Part shown: piece after piece, positions 7,496-15,523 of the stretch | Layout: every line of letters begins with the position of its first letter | How positions within the stretch are numbered: the stretch's first letter is position 1 | Origin: Paenibacillus sp. PCH8 | GTDB lineage: Bacteria > Bacillota > Bacilli > Paenibacillales > Paenibacillaceae | Direction of reading: 5' to 3' | Assembly: GCF_002968835.1 (NCBI RefSeq) | Contig: NZ_PKQK01000008.1 | Coordinates: forward strand, 94,693 to 158,692 | DNA: 64,000 nucleotides | Program-made: the position numbers and the translations under genes | Notes under the pieces: model-generated | What the model saw: the letters and a program-made list of their open reading frames with translations, nothing else | What the model was told of the DNA's origin: nothing | Database searches by the model: none

Positions 7496-8314
7496 CTACC
7501 CATCTATGAACCAATCAAATATCTGGACTAGATTAACAATATTATTAGCATCAATCCCATTCAATATGGCTCCAGATTCCGCTGCTTGGATAGTGATAAT
7601 GAAACTATTGGTAGATCCGAAGAAAGGTACACAAATCGTATTTCCTTCCTCAACCACGTAAACTGCTGCTTCTGCTAATTCGTTACTCATTTCCTCTTTG
7701 TTCTCTTCAGGGATCAGAATACTGTTGCTTCTTTCAATCTGAGGGAGAGAATTCCTTATGTTAGTCATGCGTATTTCTGGGTCGCTATCGAATTGAATCG
7801 ATGTAGTTGAGATCCGTAAGCCGAAAGTATCCGTATAATATCGAAGATACTCTTTTAACATAGACGAGTACAAATCCCACTCTGGCAACTGATCCTTCTG
7901 CTCATCTGTGAGCTCGGTTAGATGATGTTGTGAGTATTGAACAACTGCAGTAAATTGAGCTGTTTTCTGAAAACTAGAGAGAATGATCCGTTCATTATCA
8001 CGTATTGTGTTTTCGATAATTTGATCATTTTTTTTGAATTCTGTATTTCCGATCTTTTGAATACTTGGCGTTTCTAAAATAGCCAGGTCAATGAAGATAG
8101 CTATACTGGCGAATTGTACGGCTTGTACCCAATCATTTAATAGAATGTGACCTGCTAAAATCATTCCAAAATAAATAAGTGCCATAATGGCATAGGACGT
8201 TTTACGGATGTTCAACAAATTGCTTTCATACCAACCACGATTGTACCAGTGTGTTGCCGTTGCGAGTCCCGCTATGGCCATAAAGCCAATGGCCATCCAT
8301 CCGAAATAAAACAT
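7496..8314 (-). CDS. spoIISA: SpoIISA-family membrane toxin
   Basis: Three predicted membrane segments lie in the first 95 residues. The second follows the motif NIRKTSY, very like AIRKTWY in B. subtilis SpoIISA, and the third ends in IAIFIDLAIL. A soluble domain of about 175 residues follows and ends VPFFGSTNSFIITIQ...IVNLVQIFDW, which parallels the end of the SpoIISA GAF-like domain. SpoIISA damages the envelope and kills the cell unless SpoIISB or SpoIISC binds it. At 272 residues it is slightly longer than the 248-residue chromosomal protein. On a plasmid the operon most plausibly acts as a stability (addiction) module. Confidence 0.85.
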   Translation of the reverse strand: MFYFGWMAIGFMAIAGLATATHWYNRGWYESNLLNIRKTSYAIMALIYFGMILAGHILLNDWVQAVQFASIAIFIDLAILETPSIQKIGNTEFKKNDQIIENTIRDNERIILSSFQKTAQFTAVVQYSQHHLTELTDEQKDQLPEWDLYSSMLKEYLRYYTDTFGLRISTTSIQFDSDPEIRMTNIRNSLPQIERSNSILIPEENKEEMSNELAEAAVYVVEEGNTICVPFFGSTNSFIITIQAAESGAILNGIDANNIVNLVQIFDWFIDG

Positions 8315-8354
8315 GAGGTTCCTCCAAATAAATAAAATATAAGGATTCTAGAGT

Positions 8355-9356
8355 TTAAGATTCCCTACTGGCCATGAACTTCTTAAAGTCTTCTTCAAGT
8401 CCTAGTTCTAGCAGCAACTCACTAAAATCATACCCCTCTTCTTCTGTTATCTGACCTGGCCCTGAAACAAGGGTAAGCTGCAAAGGCTCGTTATAAATCT
8501 TCTCCGTTCCAGACCAGTCTAATCTGTCTGAAGCACCTTCTCTGAGTAGTTCTGGATGAGGAATAAACCTCCAGGTATTTCCTTGTTCCAAATGGTTTTT
8601 GAAACCCTCATCTTTATCACTGTAGGGAATCATGATTTGAATCACTTGGTTTCCTGTACAAAGAACCAACCAGGCATATGGCAAATAAGTTGGGGCATCC
8701 GATTGTCTATACAGTAGATGAACCTCAGGTACGGGAAATACATGTAACCCTTCGACGAATTTAGTATAGGCATATAACTTTACTTGGGGCCGTTTCAACA
8801 GATGGTCAGTCTCTTTAATCCAATCTAACGTCATGGGGAAATCTTTGAAGTCAGATTCATCCATCATTGTAAGGGCCATTTTTACATATGCCTTATAGAC
8901 AGCCATGGGTATGTAAGACAACCTTGTTAAGGTAAGTGTGATCTCTCCCGCCTCCTTATCGTATTCAACAAGTGAGGAATCTGGATCAACTTTAATGTGA
9001 ACCATATGATCTTTTGCTCTTACATTGATGCCTTTTTTGTTATGTGCAGGAATTCCTTTTTTCCCTCTTATCAGTGAGAGTGTTCTTAATGGTGCACTGT
9101 AGCGTCCGAGATCGTTCTCTAAAGTTTTACCAAAGAAATCATTACACATATCACACTCGTAATAGGTCAGCACATGCTTGTTGCCTATTGATTCAGGGAT
9201 GGCATGAGCCTTTTTTTCAAATTGTACTCGTGTAGGGTTCAATCCACAAAACCGACAGACTTGATTATCTCCATCCCCTAGAATCATCTCGCGATCAAGT
9301 AAAAAATATTCTGTACGGTAGTGCTTGGAATAGAACGCGGCTTCATCATTTGTCAT
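8355..9356 (-). CDS. HNH-endonuclease-like protein, 333 aa
   Basis: The N-terminal 80 residues show a zinc-binding HNH-type layout: CRFCG at residues 34-38, FEKKAHAIPESIGNK at about 47-61, and CDMCNDFFGKTLE at about 69-81. This matches HNH families with C-x2-C, a conserved His-Ala-Ile-Pro and a second C-x2-C. The remaining 250 residues are not recognised. Such proteins cut DNA or RNA and are common in accessory islands, but the target is unknown. The gene lies just upstream of spoIISA on the same strand (40-base gap) and may be co-transcribed. Confidence 0.65.
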   Translation of the reverse strand: MTNDEAAFYSKHYRTEYFLLDREMILGDGDNQVCRFCGLNPTRVQFEKKAHAIPESIGNKHVLTYYECDMCNDFFGKTLENDLGRYSAPLRTLSLIRGKKGIPAHNKKGINVRAKDHMVHIKVDPDSSLVEYDKEAGEITLTLTRLSYIPMAVYKAYVKMALTMMDESDFKDFPMTLDWIKETDHLLKRPQVKLYAYTKFVEGLHVFPVPEVHLLYRQSDAPTYLPYAWLVLCTGNQVIQIMIPYSDKDEGFKNHLEQGNTWRFIPHPELLREGASDRLDWSGTEKIYNEPLQLTLVSGPGQITEEEGYDFSELLLELGLEEDFKKFMASRES

Positions 9357-9396
9357 CTAATCACCTCTATCTAATTATAACCCACGGCTGTAATAA

Positions 9397-9428
9397 AACG
9401 AAAAACCCCCGCAAGGAGGTTCTTCGTT
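9397..9428 (-). terminator. Terminator after the DpdA-like gene
   Basis: On the minus strand AAAACGAAGAACC.CC pairs with GG.GGTTTTTCGTTTT right after the stop codon. The stem is T-rich on its 3' side. Confidence 0.75.
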
Positions 9429-10655
9429 TTATACAAACATGTCTATCGTTGTCTGAAGATCATAGTACCTCTCCTCCAGAGAGACGAGCAGGTTTACATT
9501 AAACCCGAGTGCTGCCTCGCTTGACATGTAAGGGGGCACGATAGATTGTCCAGTCAACGTCTGTAACTTCCCGAATATACGAGCATTAAGCCAGGAGCTG
9601 GCATCAGCAGAGAACCAACTATACTTGAGCAGCAAGTTAAATGATCCAAGCCCTAAAGCATGGAAATTAACAGAGTCTCCATACTTTCTAAATATCTCGT
9701 CAAACGCTCTTTCTCTCCGCTGTGTACTCACGGATCTCAGTGCACTGCCACCAATTGCAATTAGTTCATGTTCTTCATCAACTAACTCTTGCAGAGCAGC
9801 CATATCGCTTTGGATATGATATACCGGTACCGGCTTACGGCCAACCTTCAGAGCCAAATAATTCGTATTACGTTGGGTGGCGGCTGAATCACCGATAATA
9901 TCCAGTGTAAGGTACTGGTATATGATATCATTATGCTGCTTGATAAATGTAGCATAATCATCAATGTTGATAGGCTTAACAGGCAGCCCTTTTTTGGCAG
10001 CATCATGTAATGTCTTCTCCCCAGGGTCTATAATGACGCATTTATAGTCAAACCCTAACTCTATGATGGTCTGCTTCCACTGGTTTGTATGGTCATTCCG
10101 GATCGTGAAATAATTGAGCAGAATAAAGCGCCCCCCATACTCTTTCACAATTTCCATATCCCTTTTCGATTTACTTAATCCACTAAAAATATACCGCAAC
10201 CCTCGGAGTGTTAATCGAACGGCACCGGACTTCGTCTTCACCACTTTGCATATGTCCACCATTATAGCTTTGATGATGGCTGCCATCGCACTTGAATAGG
10301 CGTTAATCTTAATAAGAGCCTTGAGAGTAGTCACACGTCTATAAAATAATAGAGCCAGTGCTCGACGGATGCTATCCCGAGGGATACGATTGTCGGCGCG
10401 TCCATTCTCTGATCGGATATAGACATATCTCTCAGTCACTTTTTGAATCGTATTGATCCGTCCTGTCTTGATAGTGTAGACAACAGAACCGGCTCTCCCT
10501 CTGTTAGAGAAAAATGAACGTTCCTTTTCTCTGGCTTTCCGGTTATAGAATGTATCTTTCGGATTCATACATGTGCTCCAGTGATAATTACGGCAATAAA
10601 GCCGACATTTAACGATTGGAGCTTTCCCCCCTTTTATAGTATTTCTTCCGGACAA
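9429..10655 (-). CDS. DpdA/TGT-like transglycosylase, 408 aa
   Basis: Residues from about 180 to 385 resemble the tRNA-guanine transglycosylase (TGT) superfamily in the form seen in phage DpdA proteins. Matching features are YLTLDIIGDS..T..N, VPVYHIQSD, ELIAIGGSA, NFHALGLGSFNLLLKY and WFSADASSWL. DpdA inserts 7-deazaguanine bases into DNA; other members act on tRNA. The N-terminus holds a C-x3-C-x3-H-x3-C cluster (residues 17-29) that could bind zinc, followed by an unrecognised basic region. The start is uncertain: TTG 10655 keeps the cysteine cluster, while ATG 10568 has a GGAG seven bases upstream. No preQ0 synthesis gene (queC/D/E, folE) is in the window. Confidence 0.6.
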   Translation of the reverse strand: MSGRNTIKGGKAPIVKCRLYCRNYHWSTCMNPKDTFYNRKAREKERSFFSNRGRAGSVVYTIKTGRINTIQKVTERYVYIRSENGRADNRIPRDSIRRALALLFYRRVTTLKALIKINAYSSAMAAIIKAIMVDICKVVKTKSGAVRLTLRGLRYIFSGLSKSKRDMEIVKEYGGRFILLNYFTIRNDHTNQWKQTIIELGFDYKCVIIDPGEKTLHDAAKKGLPVKPINIDDYATFIKQHNDIIYQYLTLDIIGDSAATQRNTNYLALKVGRKPVPVYHIQSDMAALQELVDEEHELIAIGGSALRSVSTQRRERAFDEIFRKYGDSVNFHALGLGSFNLLLKYSWFSADASSWLNARIFGKLQTLTGQSIVPPYMSSEAALGFNVNLLVSLEERYYDLQTTIDMFV

Positions 10656-10664
10656 GATGAAAAA

Positions 10665-10713
10665 ACCTCTTTAGTTGCAGACTCCATATGGAGTACCTGC
10701 AGCAGAAAGAGGC
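10665..10713 (-). terminator. Long hairpin terminator after the gene at 10722
   Basis: Nested pairing on the minus strand: CCTCTTT with AAAGAGG outside and ACTCCATATGGAGT inside, followed by six T. It lies nine bases after the stop codon of the 10722-11189 gene. Confidence 0.8.
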
Positions 10714-10721
10714 ATATTACA

Positions 10722-11189
10722 TCAAACCGTATTCAGCTTCATGACTACAGCATCATTAATTACGATGGATGCCTTACAAATAGCCATTTCTGCTGTTTCT
10801 CCAACACCAATGAACGTATCTTCATAGTAGACAGCCCAGAATCGGCCCTTACCGGACCCGCATGCTACCAGCGATGTTTTATCTTCAACCAGTACATAAT
10901 TAAAGACAAGGAACGCTGACCCTATTTCCTGAGCAGGTTGAAAGGAATCTACTTTAAGATAATCTTTCTGAGTAATGTAAAATGGTGGTTCTACCGTATG
11001 ACGGGACCAATTCATTACTTCCAGAGCGATATATTCATTTCGTTTCTCCATATCCATGCTATCGAACTGTTGAAGTTGCTTTTCACAGTGAATGCGCGAT
11101 CGCCGGATCTCATCTTTCGTAAGGGTTTGAAGGTATTCAGCTCGCATAATCTCGTAACAATCCTTCTGAAAGTGATTTTCTATAAGCAT
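10722..11189 (-). CDS. Hypothetical protein, 155 aa
   Basis: The start has a strong ribosome binding site (GGAGGAG, seven bases before the ATG). The protein is acidic and soluble with no membrane segment. The C-terminal half (FLVFNYVLVEDKTSL...FWAVYYEDTFIGVGETAEMAICKAS) has an alternating beta-alpha look typical of small phage or plasmid proteins, but I cannot name the family. It is the last gene of a minus-strand run, followed by a strong terminator. Confidence 0.6.
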   Translation of the reverse strand: MLIENHFQKDCYEIMRAEYLQTLTKDEIRRSRIHCEKQLQQFDSMDMEKRNEYIALEVMNWSRHTVEPPFYITQKDYLKVDSFQPAQEIGSAFLVFNYVLVEDKTSLVACGSGKGRFWAVYYEDTFIGVGETAEMAICKASIVINDAVVMKLNTV

Positions 11190-11207
11190 AATAGAGCTCC
11201 TCCATTT

Positions 11208-11828
11208 CTATGAAGCCTTACTTCGGTATGTTCTTACTTTCCCGCTGCCTTTGCACATAAAACAAACACCATTCTGTATATGCTTATAGCGAGTTTTTCC
11301 GGTACCATTGCATCGGAGACAACGCTTCATTTGTTTGGATGAGGTTTGTTTTAAAGGCTTGGTTTTATGAGAAGAAGAGTTGGACCAGAAAGAAGGTCTC
11401 TTTTTTCTATAAGCCTTGGGTGCAGGCTTCATCTCCTGTGCTGCTTTCTGTTGCTCCAGCGCTTCCAACTTCGCTCGATCAGGTTGCTCTACGATATACT
11501 GGGGCTCATAAGGCGGACGAGATACATACTCTTTGCCGGCCTTACGTTGTTCAATAAGAACGACGATCTCTTGTCCATCCGTTTCAGATGAGAGAATTCC
11601 CCAGGCTAACCCTTCGAATTTCCGTTGTAACTGACACTGAAGTGCATCAGCAGCCCATCGCCAAGTTTGTTTACTCTGCTCACATTTATATTTCCGGTAA
11701 TACCATCCGCCAGCTTCTGCTCCACCATAAGCACGGCTCACCGTGTAGACGTTAACCCAGGGGACCAATCCAAAAAGAGTTTCAAACGAGCGGGTTACTC
11801 TTTTAACCAACGATTTAAATGGATTCAT
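11208..11828 (-). CDS. Hypothetical basic protein with C-terminal DnaJ-type zinc motif, 206 aa
   Basis: The last 35 residues contain CLRCNGTGK...CFMCKGSGK, two CxxCxGxG repeats as in the zinc centre of DnaJ, which usually binds proteins or nucleic acid. The N-terminal 120 residues are not recognised; the middle is rich in lysine, proline and glutamine and probably disordered. Its start overlaps the end of the upstream gene by 14 bases, so the two are translationally linked. No J-domain is present, so a co-chaperone role should not be assumed. Confidence 0.6.
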   Translation of the reverse strand: MNPFKSLVKRVTRSFETLFGLVPWVNVYTVSRAYGGAEAGGWYYRKYKCEQSKQTWRWAADALQCQLQRKFEGLAWGILSSETDGQEIVVLIEQRKAGKEYVSRPPYEPQYIVEQPDRAKLEALEQQKAAQEMKPAPKAYRKKRPSFWSNSSSHKTKPLKQTSSKQMKRCLRCNGTGKTRYKHIQNGVCFMCKGSGKVRTYRSKAS

Positions 11829-12354
11829 GGTGGATGGTTCCTTCCGGATTCTTTGTTATCCAGTATTTGCGTGGGGGTGTCTCTCGGACCCGCCGAATCA
11901 AATGCATCCATTGCCACTCAAAGGTACCCGTGCGTTTCTGATAGTTTGCCAGATTTCTCAGAATCACAAAATAATTGATCTGTCTCCCAACGAAACGTTT
12001 CCATGCATTTTCCTCTATTGTAATACCCTCTATACCATCTTTAGCGTATTTACCTTGTATAGTAGACGTAATCGCAAAAAGGCTGGTATCCGGATACTTG
12101 GATTCAAAAATGCTAACCGCGGCACGTCTCAATTCAAAGTACTTGCTTGGTTTGGCATAGTAGAAACCAAAAAGTGGATTGAAATGCAGCTCGTATACGC
12201 CGTTCCCCTTATAACTGACAATATAATACCGGTTTAAATATCTCCCCGTCAGTTTATTTTTAGCTGTCACCAAGAGGGAACCCAGGATGATCGCTACAAT
12301 AAACAGAACTACAAAATACAAAGTACTCAGTACACCTACAATGAACATATGCAT
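11815..12354 (-). CDS. Hypothetical membrane-anchored protein, 179 aa
   Basis: One N-terminal membrane segment (residues of about 5-30) precedes a basic soluble domain of 150 residues with many aromatic residues (YELHFNPLFGFYYAKPSKYFELR). The family is not recognised. It overlaps the downstream zinc-motif gene by 14 bases and follows the SbcC-like ATPase gene after about 60 bases, so the three probably share a transcript. Confidence 0.6.
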   Translation of the reverse strand: MHMFIVGVLSTLYFVVLFIVAIILGSLLVTAKNKLTGRYLNRYYIVSYKGNGVYELHFNPLFGFYYAKPSKYFELRRAAVSIFESKYPDTSLFAITSTIQGKYAKDGIEGITIEENAWKRFVGRQINYFVILRNLANYQKRTGTFEWQWMHLIRRVRETPPRKYWITKNPEGTIHHESI

Positions 12355-12417
12355 TTATATTACCTCCTTCAAAATAAATAGGGACAGTTGCTGGATCAGC
12401 ACTGTCTCCTATCCTAT

Positions 12418-13893
12418 TCACGCCACAATGATTTCATAAGAAAGCTCGGCCTGTGGGATCATGGACGTCACAAAGATTTGTCCTTGTTCTTCTCCAAAAT
12501 TCTGTACAGGTTCACCGTGTTCAATGAAAACGGGAACTGAACGGCCGTTTACTTCTTCCTCCAAACGAGACAGATCAAGAGAAACCCGCGCTTGCTCTGA
12601 GCTGGTTAAACCAAACTCTTTTCCTTGATAGAGCAATTTGTGATGCAGGCGGATTACACCCTTCACAGATCGCCGTTCCAGCACAATTTCAGATGAGGTC
12701 ATCTGCAGGTTGGCTTTACTTACCTGCAGCTCCGCATATTGCAGTAGAAAGTGCTGAACAGCCTGAATATGAAGAGAAATCTCTCTTTGCTCTTTCTGTC
12801 CTTCCAACAACTTCTGTTGCAGATGTGGCAGTTTCTCGGAATCTACACTGGTTTTGGCCAACATTGTTTGTTTGACCTGCAGACGCTGAATATCCGATTG
12901 CAAAAACTGCATTTCCTGCTCCTTCCGCTGTTTAAAGTCCTCTGTCTCTTCCTCGTGCTGTGTATACATACGAGAAATGTTCTCTTTTATTTGCACACCC
13001 TCATCTAGCAGGGCTTGGCACTCCGTTTTCTTTACTTGTATCAGAAGGGCACGTTCCTTCTTTCCCTCTGCATCCTCCGGCTTCCAATCGTAATAAATGG
13101 CATGCCATTCATCGTGCGTTTCTCTATATCGCTTTCCGAGAAGAATAAGATCGGATTCCCATTCAGTAACATAATCAGGGATAGATGGACCTTGGACCGC
13201 TGAAAGTTCATTCAGTTCTGCCGTTTTTTCTTCTAGTTCTCGAGTAATCTCAGAATTTGTATCTGCACCACCATTGAAATTACTGGCAATACGTATTTTC
13301 TGGATTCTGGTTTCGATATCTCCGATGTATTCGTTCCATTCGATCATCTCGTCATTAAGTTCATTGAGAAGGTCCACAGGATCCGTCATCGTTTTTAGGC
13401 GCTCTTGATCCTCGATAGAGAGACATGCCATTGCTGCTGAATACTCAATCTTCGGCATGAGGGACAGGAGTACATTCCGTTTACGCACCGGTGTAAGAGA
13501 ATCAAAATAGCCAGGAACAAAAATGCAAAGGAATGTATCGGTTTGGCCCACAATAGCGTCTATGTCCTTCTGAGTGGTTTCAACTCCATCTAAGAAGAGA
13601 TGAACGGTTTTCCCCTTTATCTCTCTACAAATGGATACTGGCTGGTCATACCCTTCAAACTCCCATACGGTAAGAACTCGGGTATGCTTGGTGTTCCAGC
13701 TTTGCACATATTTTTTAATCCCTTTGGTGTGGCCTTGAAGATCACAACCTAAGACTGACCATACGATACCTTCACAGAGCGCGGTTTTTCCTCTATCCCG
13801 ATCACCGACAATGCGGTTAATCCTGCCAAAAGATATAGAAGCGTACTCTGCATAATTTTTAAAGCCAGTCATTTCTATCGCTTTCAGTTTCAA
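12418..13893 (-). CDS. SbcC/RecN-like AAA ATPase with coiled coil, 491 aa
   Basis: The N-terminus is a typical SMC/Rad50-type start: KAIEMTGFKNY, then a P-loop GDRDRGKTALCEG near residues 31-43. Residues of about 215-400 are charged and heptad-like (coiled coil), and the C-terminal ATPase lobe returns with SSEQARVSLDL, VPVFIEHGEPV and GQIFVTSM. At 491 residues it is half the size of SbcC and resembles phage gp46-type recombination ATPases. Translation starts at TTG 13893, seven bases after GAGGAGG. No SbcD-like nuclease partner is adjacent. A role in DNA end processing is inferred from family. Confidence 0.75.
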   Translation of the reverse strand: MKLKAIEMTGFKNYAEYASISFGRINRIVGDRDRGKTALCEGIVWSVLGCDLQGHTKGIKKYVQSWNTKHTRVLTVWEFEGYDQPVSICREIKGKTVHLFLDGVETTQKDIDAIVGQTDTFLCIFVPGYFDSLTPVRKRNVLLSLMPKIEYSAAMACLSIEDQERLKTMTDPVDLLNELNDEMIEWNEYIGDIETRIQKIRIASNFNGGADTNSEITRELEEKTAELNELSAVQGPSIPDYVTEWESDLILLGKRYRETHDEWHAIYYDWKPEDAEGKKERALLIQVKKTECQALLDEGVQIKENISRMYTQHEEETEDFKQRKEQEMQFLQSDIQRLQVKQTMLAKTSVDSEKLPHLQQKLLEGQKEQREISLHIQAVQHFLLQYAELQVSKANLQMTSSEIVLERRSVKGVIRLHHKLLYQGKEFGLTSSEQARVSLDLSRLEEEVNGRSVPVFIEHGEPVQNFGEEQGQIFVTSMIPQAELSYEIIVA

Positions 13894-13926
13894 CGTATTA
13901 CCTCCTCATTGTCAGAAAAATAGAAA

Positions 13927-13951
13927 GAACCCCTTATTAATTCAGGGGTTC
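13927..13951 (-). terminator. Hairpin terminator upstream of the SbcC-like gene
   Basis: GAACCCCT pairs with AGGGGTTC, followed on the minus strand by CTTTCTATTTTT. It would end transcripts of the duplicated small-peptide genes before the ATPase gene. Confidence 0.65.
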
Positions 13952-13991
13952 ACTCTTAAAAGTCTCAGTTATCTATAATCAATCCAGTCCT

Positions 13992-14096
13992 CTAACTCCT
14001 GGATAGAATCTTCCCAATGACAGTGTAGGTTAACAGCTTCTTACGGCGTGCAGCCTGGTACTGTAATTTCATCATCTGAATGTTATTCATGTTCAT
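13992..14096 (-). CDS. 34-aa basic peptide, copy 1 of a tandem duplicate
   Basis: Encodes a 34-residue basic peptide (starts MNMNNIQMMK, ends VIGKILSRS). A second copy at 14208-14312 encodes exactly the same peptide although nine sense codons, plus the stop codon, differ between them. All changes are synonymous, which argues strongly that the frame is translated and under selection. No Shine-Dalgarno sequence lies close to the ATG. The stop codon of an overlapping upstream frame falls 12 bases inside this gene, so translational coupling is possible. No signal peptide; a weakly amphipathic C-terminal helix. Function unknown. Confidence 0.65.
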   Translation of the reverse strand: MNMNNIQMMKLQYQAARRKKLLTYTVIGKILSRS

Positions 14097-14411
14097 CGTT
14101 ATGCGCCCATACCGGAGAAGGGGCACTGCCCCAAATGCGGCAGAGGGACTCCCTCCTCAATGTATAATGTTATCTATTGCCTCCAGCTTCTTGCAGGAAC
14201 TCAGAACTTAACTACGAGAAAGAATCTTCCCGATCACAGTGTAGGTCAACAACTTTTTACGGCGTGCAGCCTGATACTGTAATTTCATCATCTGAATGTT
14301 ATTCATGTTCATCGTTATGCGCCCATACCGAGAAGGGGCACTGCCCCAAACTGCGGCAGAGGGACTCCCTCCTCAACATATGTTATTATCTATTGCCTCC
14401 AGCTTCTTGCA
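14005..14411. repeat. Tandem duplication of a roughly 190-bp unit, 216-bp period
   Basis: 14005-14195 and 14221-14411 are near-identical direct repeats offset by 216 bases. Each unit holds most of a 34-codon gene, a GC hairpin (GGGGCACTGCCCC) and a purine-rich GAGGAGGGAG box upstream. Differences inside the gene are all synonymous, while the leader carries small insertions and deletions. Confidence 0.9.
14208..14312 (-). CDS. 34-aa basic peptide, copy 2 of a tandem duplicate
   Basis: Protein identical to the copy at 13992-14096, with synonymous changes such as TAC/TAT, CTG/TTG, GTC/GTG, TCC/TCT and AGG/CGT. The shared leader upstream contains the same GC hairpin and an overlapping short frame ending inside this gene. 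In this copy that leader frame begins with ATG 14374 and encodes 26 residues ending VWAHNDEHE, the same ending as in copy 1. Function unknown. Confidence 0.65.
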   Translation of the reverse strand: MNMNNIQMMKLQYQAARRKKLLTYTVIGKILSRS

Positions 14412-14438
14412 TGTGTTGCTTCAATGTCTATTGTGAAT

Positions 14439-14624
14439 TTAAGCGATAACTTTAATCGTAGTGTTCTCATGAACGGTCACAGATACTTCATGTCCGGATT
14501 CCTGTAGAACAAAAATCATGTTGCAACCAGCCGTATCAATGACCCTACCTTTTGCAAGAACATCACCAGTTAAATTAAAAGTGGCCACGATCAATTTCCC
14601 TTTATATTCAGCTACATTTTTCAT
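14439..14624 (-). CDS. Hypothetical small protein, 61 aa
   Basis: ATG 14624 has GGAGGG eight bases upstream. The longer frame (to 14720) overlaps the coding end of the next gene and is not preferred. The sequence alternates hydrophobic and polar residues (GKLIVATFNLTGDVLAKGRVIDT...HEVSVTVHENTTIKV), as in a small beta-barrel, and looks soluble. It is one of a run of small minus-strand genes with individual strong ribosome binding sites, as in phage-like early regions. Not recognised. Confidence 0.55.
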   Translation of the reverse strand: MKNVAEYKGKLIVATFNLTGDVLAKGRVIDTAGCNMIFVLQESGHEVSVTVHENTTIKVIA

Positions 14625-14671
14625 CTGTAACCCTCCAATAATGATTTTTATATGTTCACCAGATTGAGCGT

Positions 14672-14923
14672 TTAGACTGCTTGCCCTAAATGCATTTTTA
14701 AGATCTGTAAATCTAGACACTGCTGATCTGTTAGAATCGGCTGGCGGCTGTGCATGGCTTGAACATTACTACATACCTGCACCGGGTGGGGGTACCCGTA
14801 AGCCTGCTCTCCGTTCACCCATTTTTCAACGCACAACAAGATATTTTGGCCAATATCTCCAGGCAATGCCGCTACATAAGTTAGGATGTTGCCATGTTGT
14901 GCATCAGATAGTTCGGTTGTCAT
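14672..14923 (-). CDS. Hypothetical small protein, 83 aa
   Basis: ATG 14923 is chosen because GAGGAGG lies eight bases before it; the longer frame to 14965 overlaps the end of the upstream gene. The protein is soluble, with a patch VEKWVNGEQAYGYPHPVQV followed by a helical C-terminus (LTDQQCLDLQILKMHLGQAV). No family recognised. It sits between other small hypotheticals in the same direction. Confidence 0.55.
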   Translation of the reverse strand: MTTELSDAQHGNILTYVAALPGDIGQNILLCVEKWVNGEQAYGYPHPVQVCSNVQAMHSRQPILTDQQCLDLQILKMHLGQAV

Positions 14924-14957
14924 TACAGAATCCTCCTCGAAACTTTTGTTTAAATAA

Positions 14958-15518
14958 CTATCCAACCAGTTCGAATCCTATTTGATCGTCTGGCTGCTCT
15001 TTCCCCGTTAAGTTATATGTAATTTCATCGATCCATACGGCGTATTGCTGATGTTTAATCGTTTTCCGTATATCCAGGTTTTTGACTTCAAAAAGATAGT
15101 AATCCTGAATGGGATACACGGTAAAACCGAGTTGCTTATCAACAGTTTTGGTCCATATGTTCGATGTTTTTTCTGTATAACCTAAAACGGAGCGTATCTT
15201 ATCCCTATCAAAGGCTACTTGCAGCCAATTTACATATGTTTTGAAATGACCATTCATTGCGAAAAAACATTCTGACAACGCGCGGGTTAGTGCCGTCTTA
15301 TCTGTATTGCCAGAAGGATGGGAAAACCGTATCCAAAAATAGGACCGTTCCTGATCGCTCATACGAACACGATGTTCAATTTCCAACGTATGTTCGTTAA
15401 TCTTCCTAACCCAGTTATTCTGTCCTTTTGGGCGGAAGGTGAGCTGCTCAATTACAGGTTTAACTGCATCAATCCTGGCATCCACGTGCCATTTGAAGGC
15501 GATGTAACGAATATTCAT
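14958..15518 (-). CDS. Hypothetical protein, 186 aa
   Basis: A soluble beta-rich protein with many aromatic residues (ERSYFWIRFSHPSG, YPIQDYYLFEVKN). ATG 15518 has GGAG ten bases upstream; GTG 15527 is an alternative that would overlap the upstream stop codon as GTGA. The tight spacing suggests translation coupled to the gene at 15524. Family not recognised. Confidence 0.55.
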   Translation of the reverse strand: MNIRYIAFKWHVDARIDAVKPVIEQLTFRPKGQNNWVRKINEHTLEIEHRVRMSDQERSYFWIRFSHPSGNTDKTALTRALSECFFAMNGHFKTYVNWLQVAFDRDKIRSVLGYTEKTSNIWTKTVDKQLGFTVYPIQDYYLFEVKNLDIRKTIKHQQYAVWIDEITYNLTGKEQPDDQIGFELVG

Positions 15519-15523
15519 GTGGC

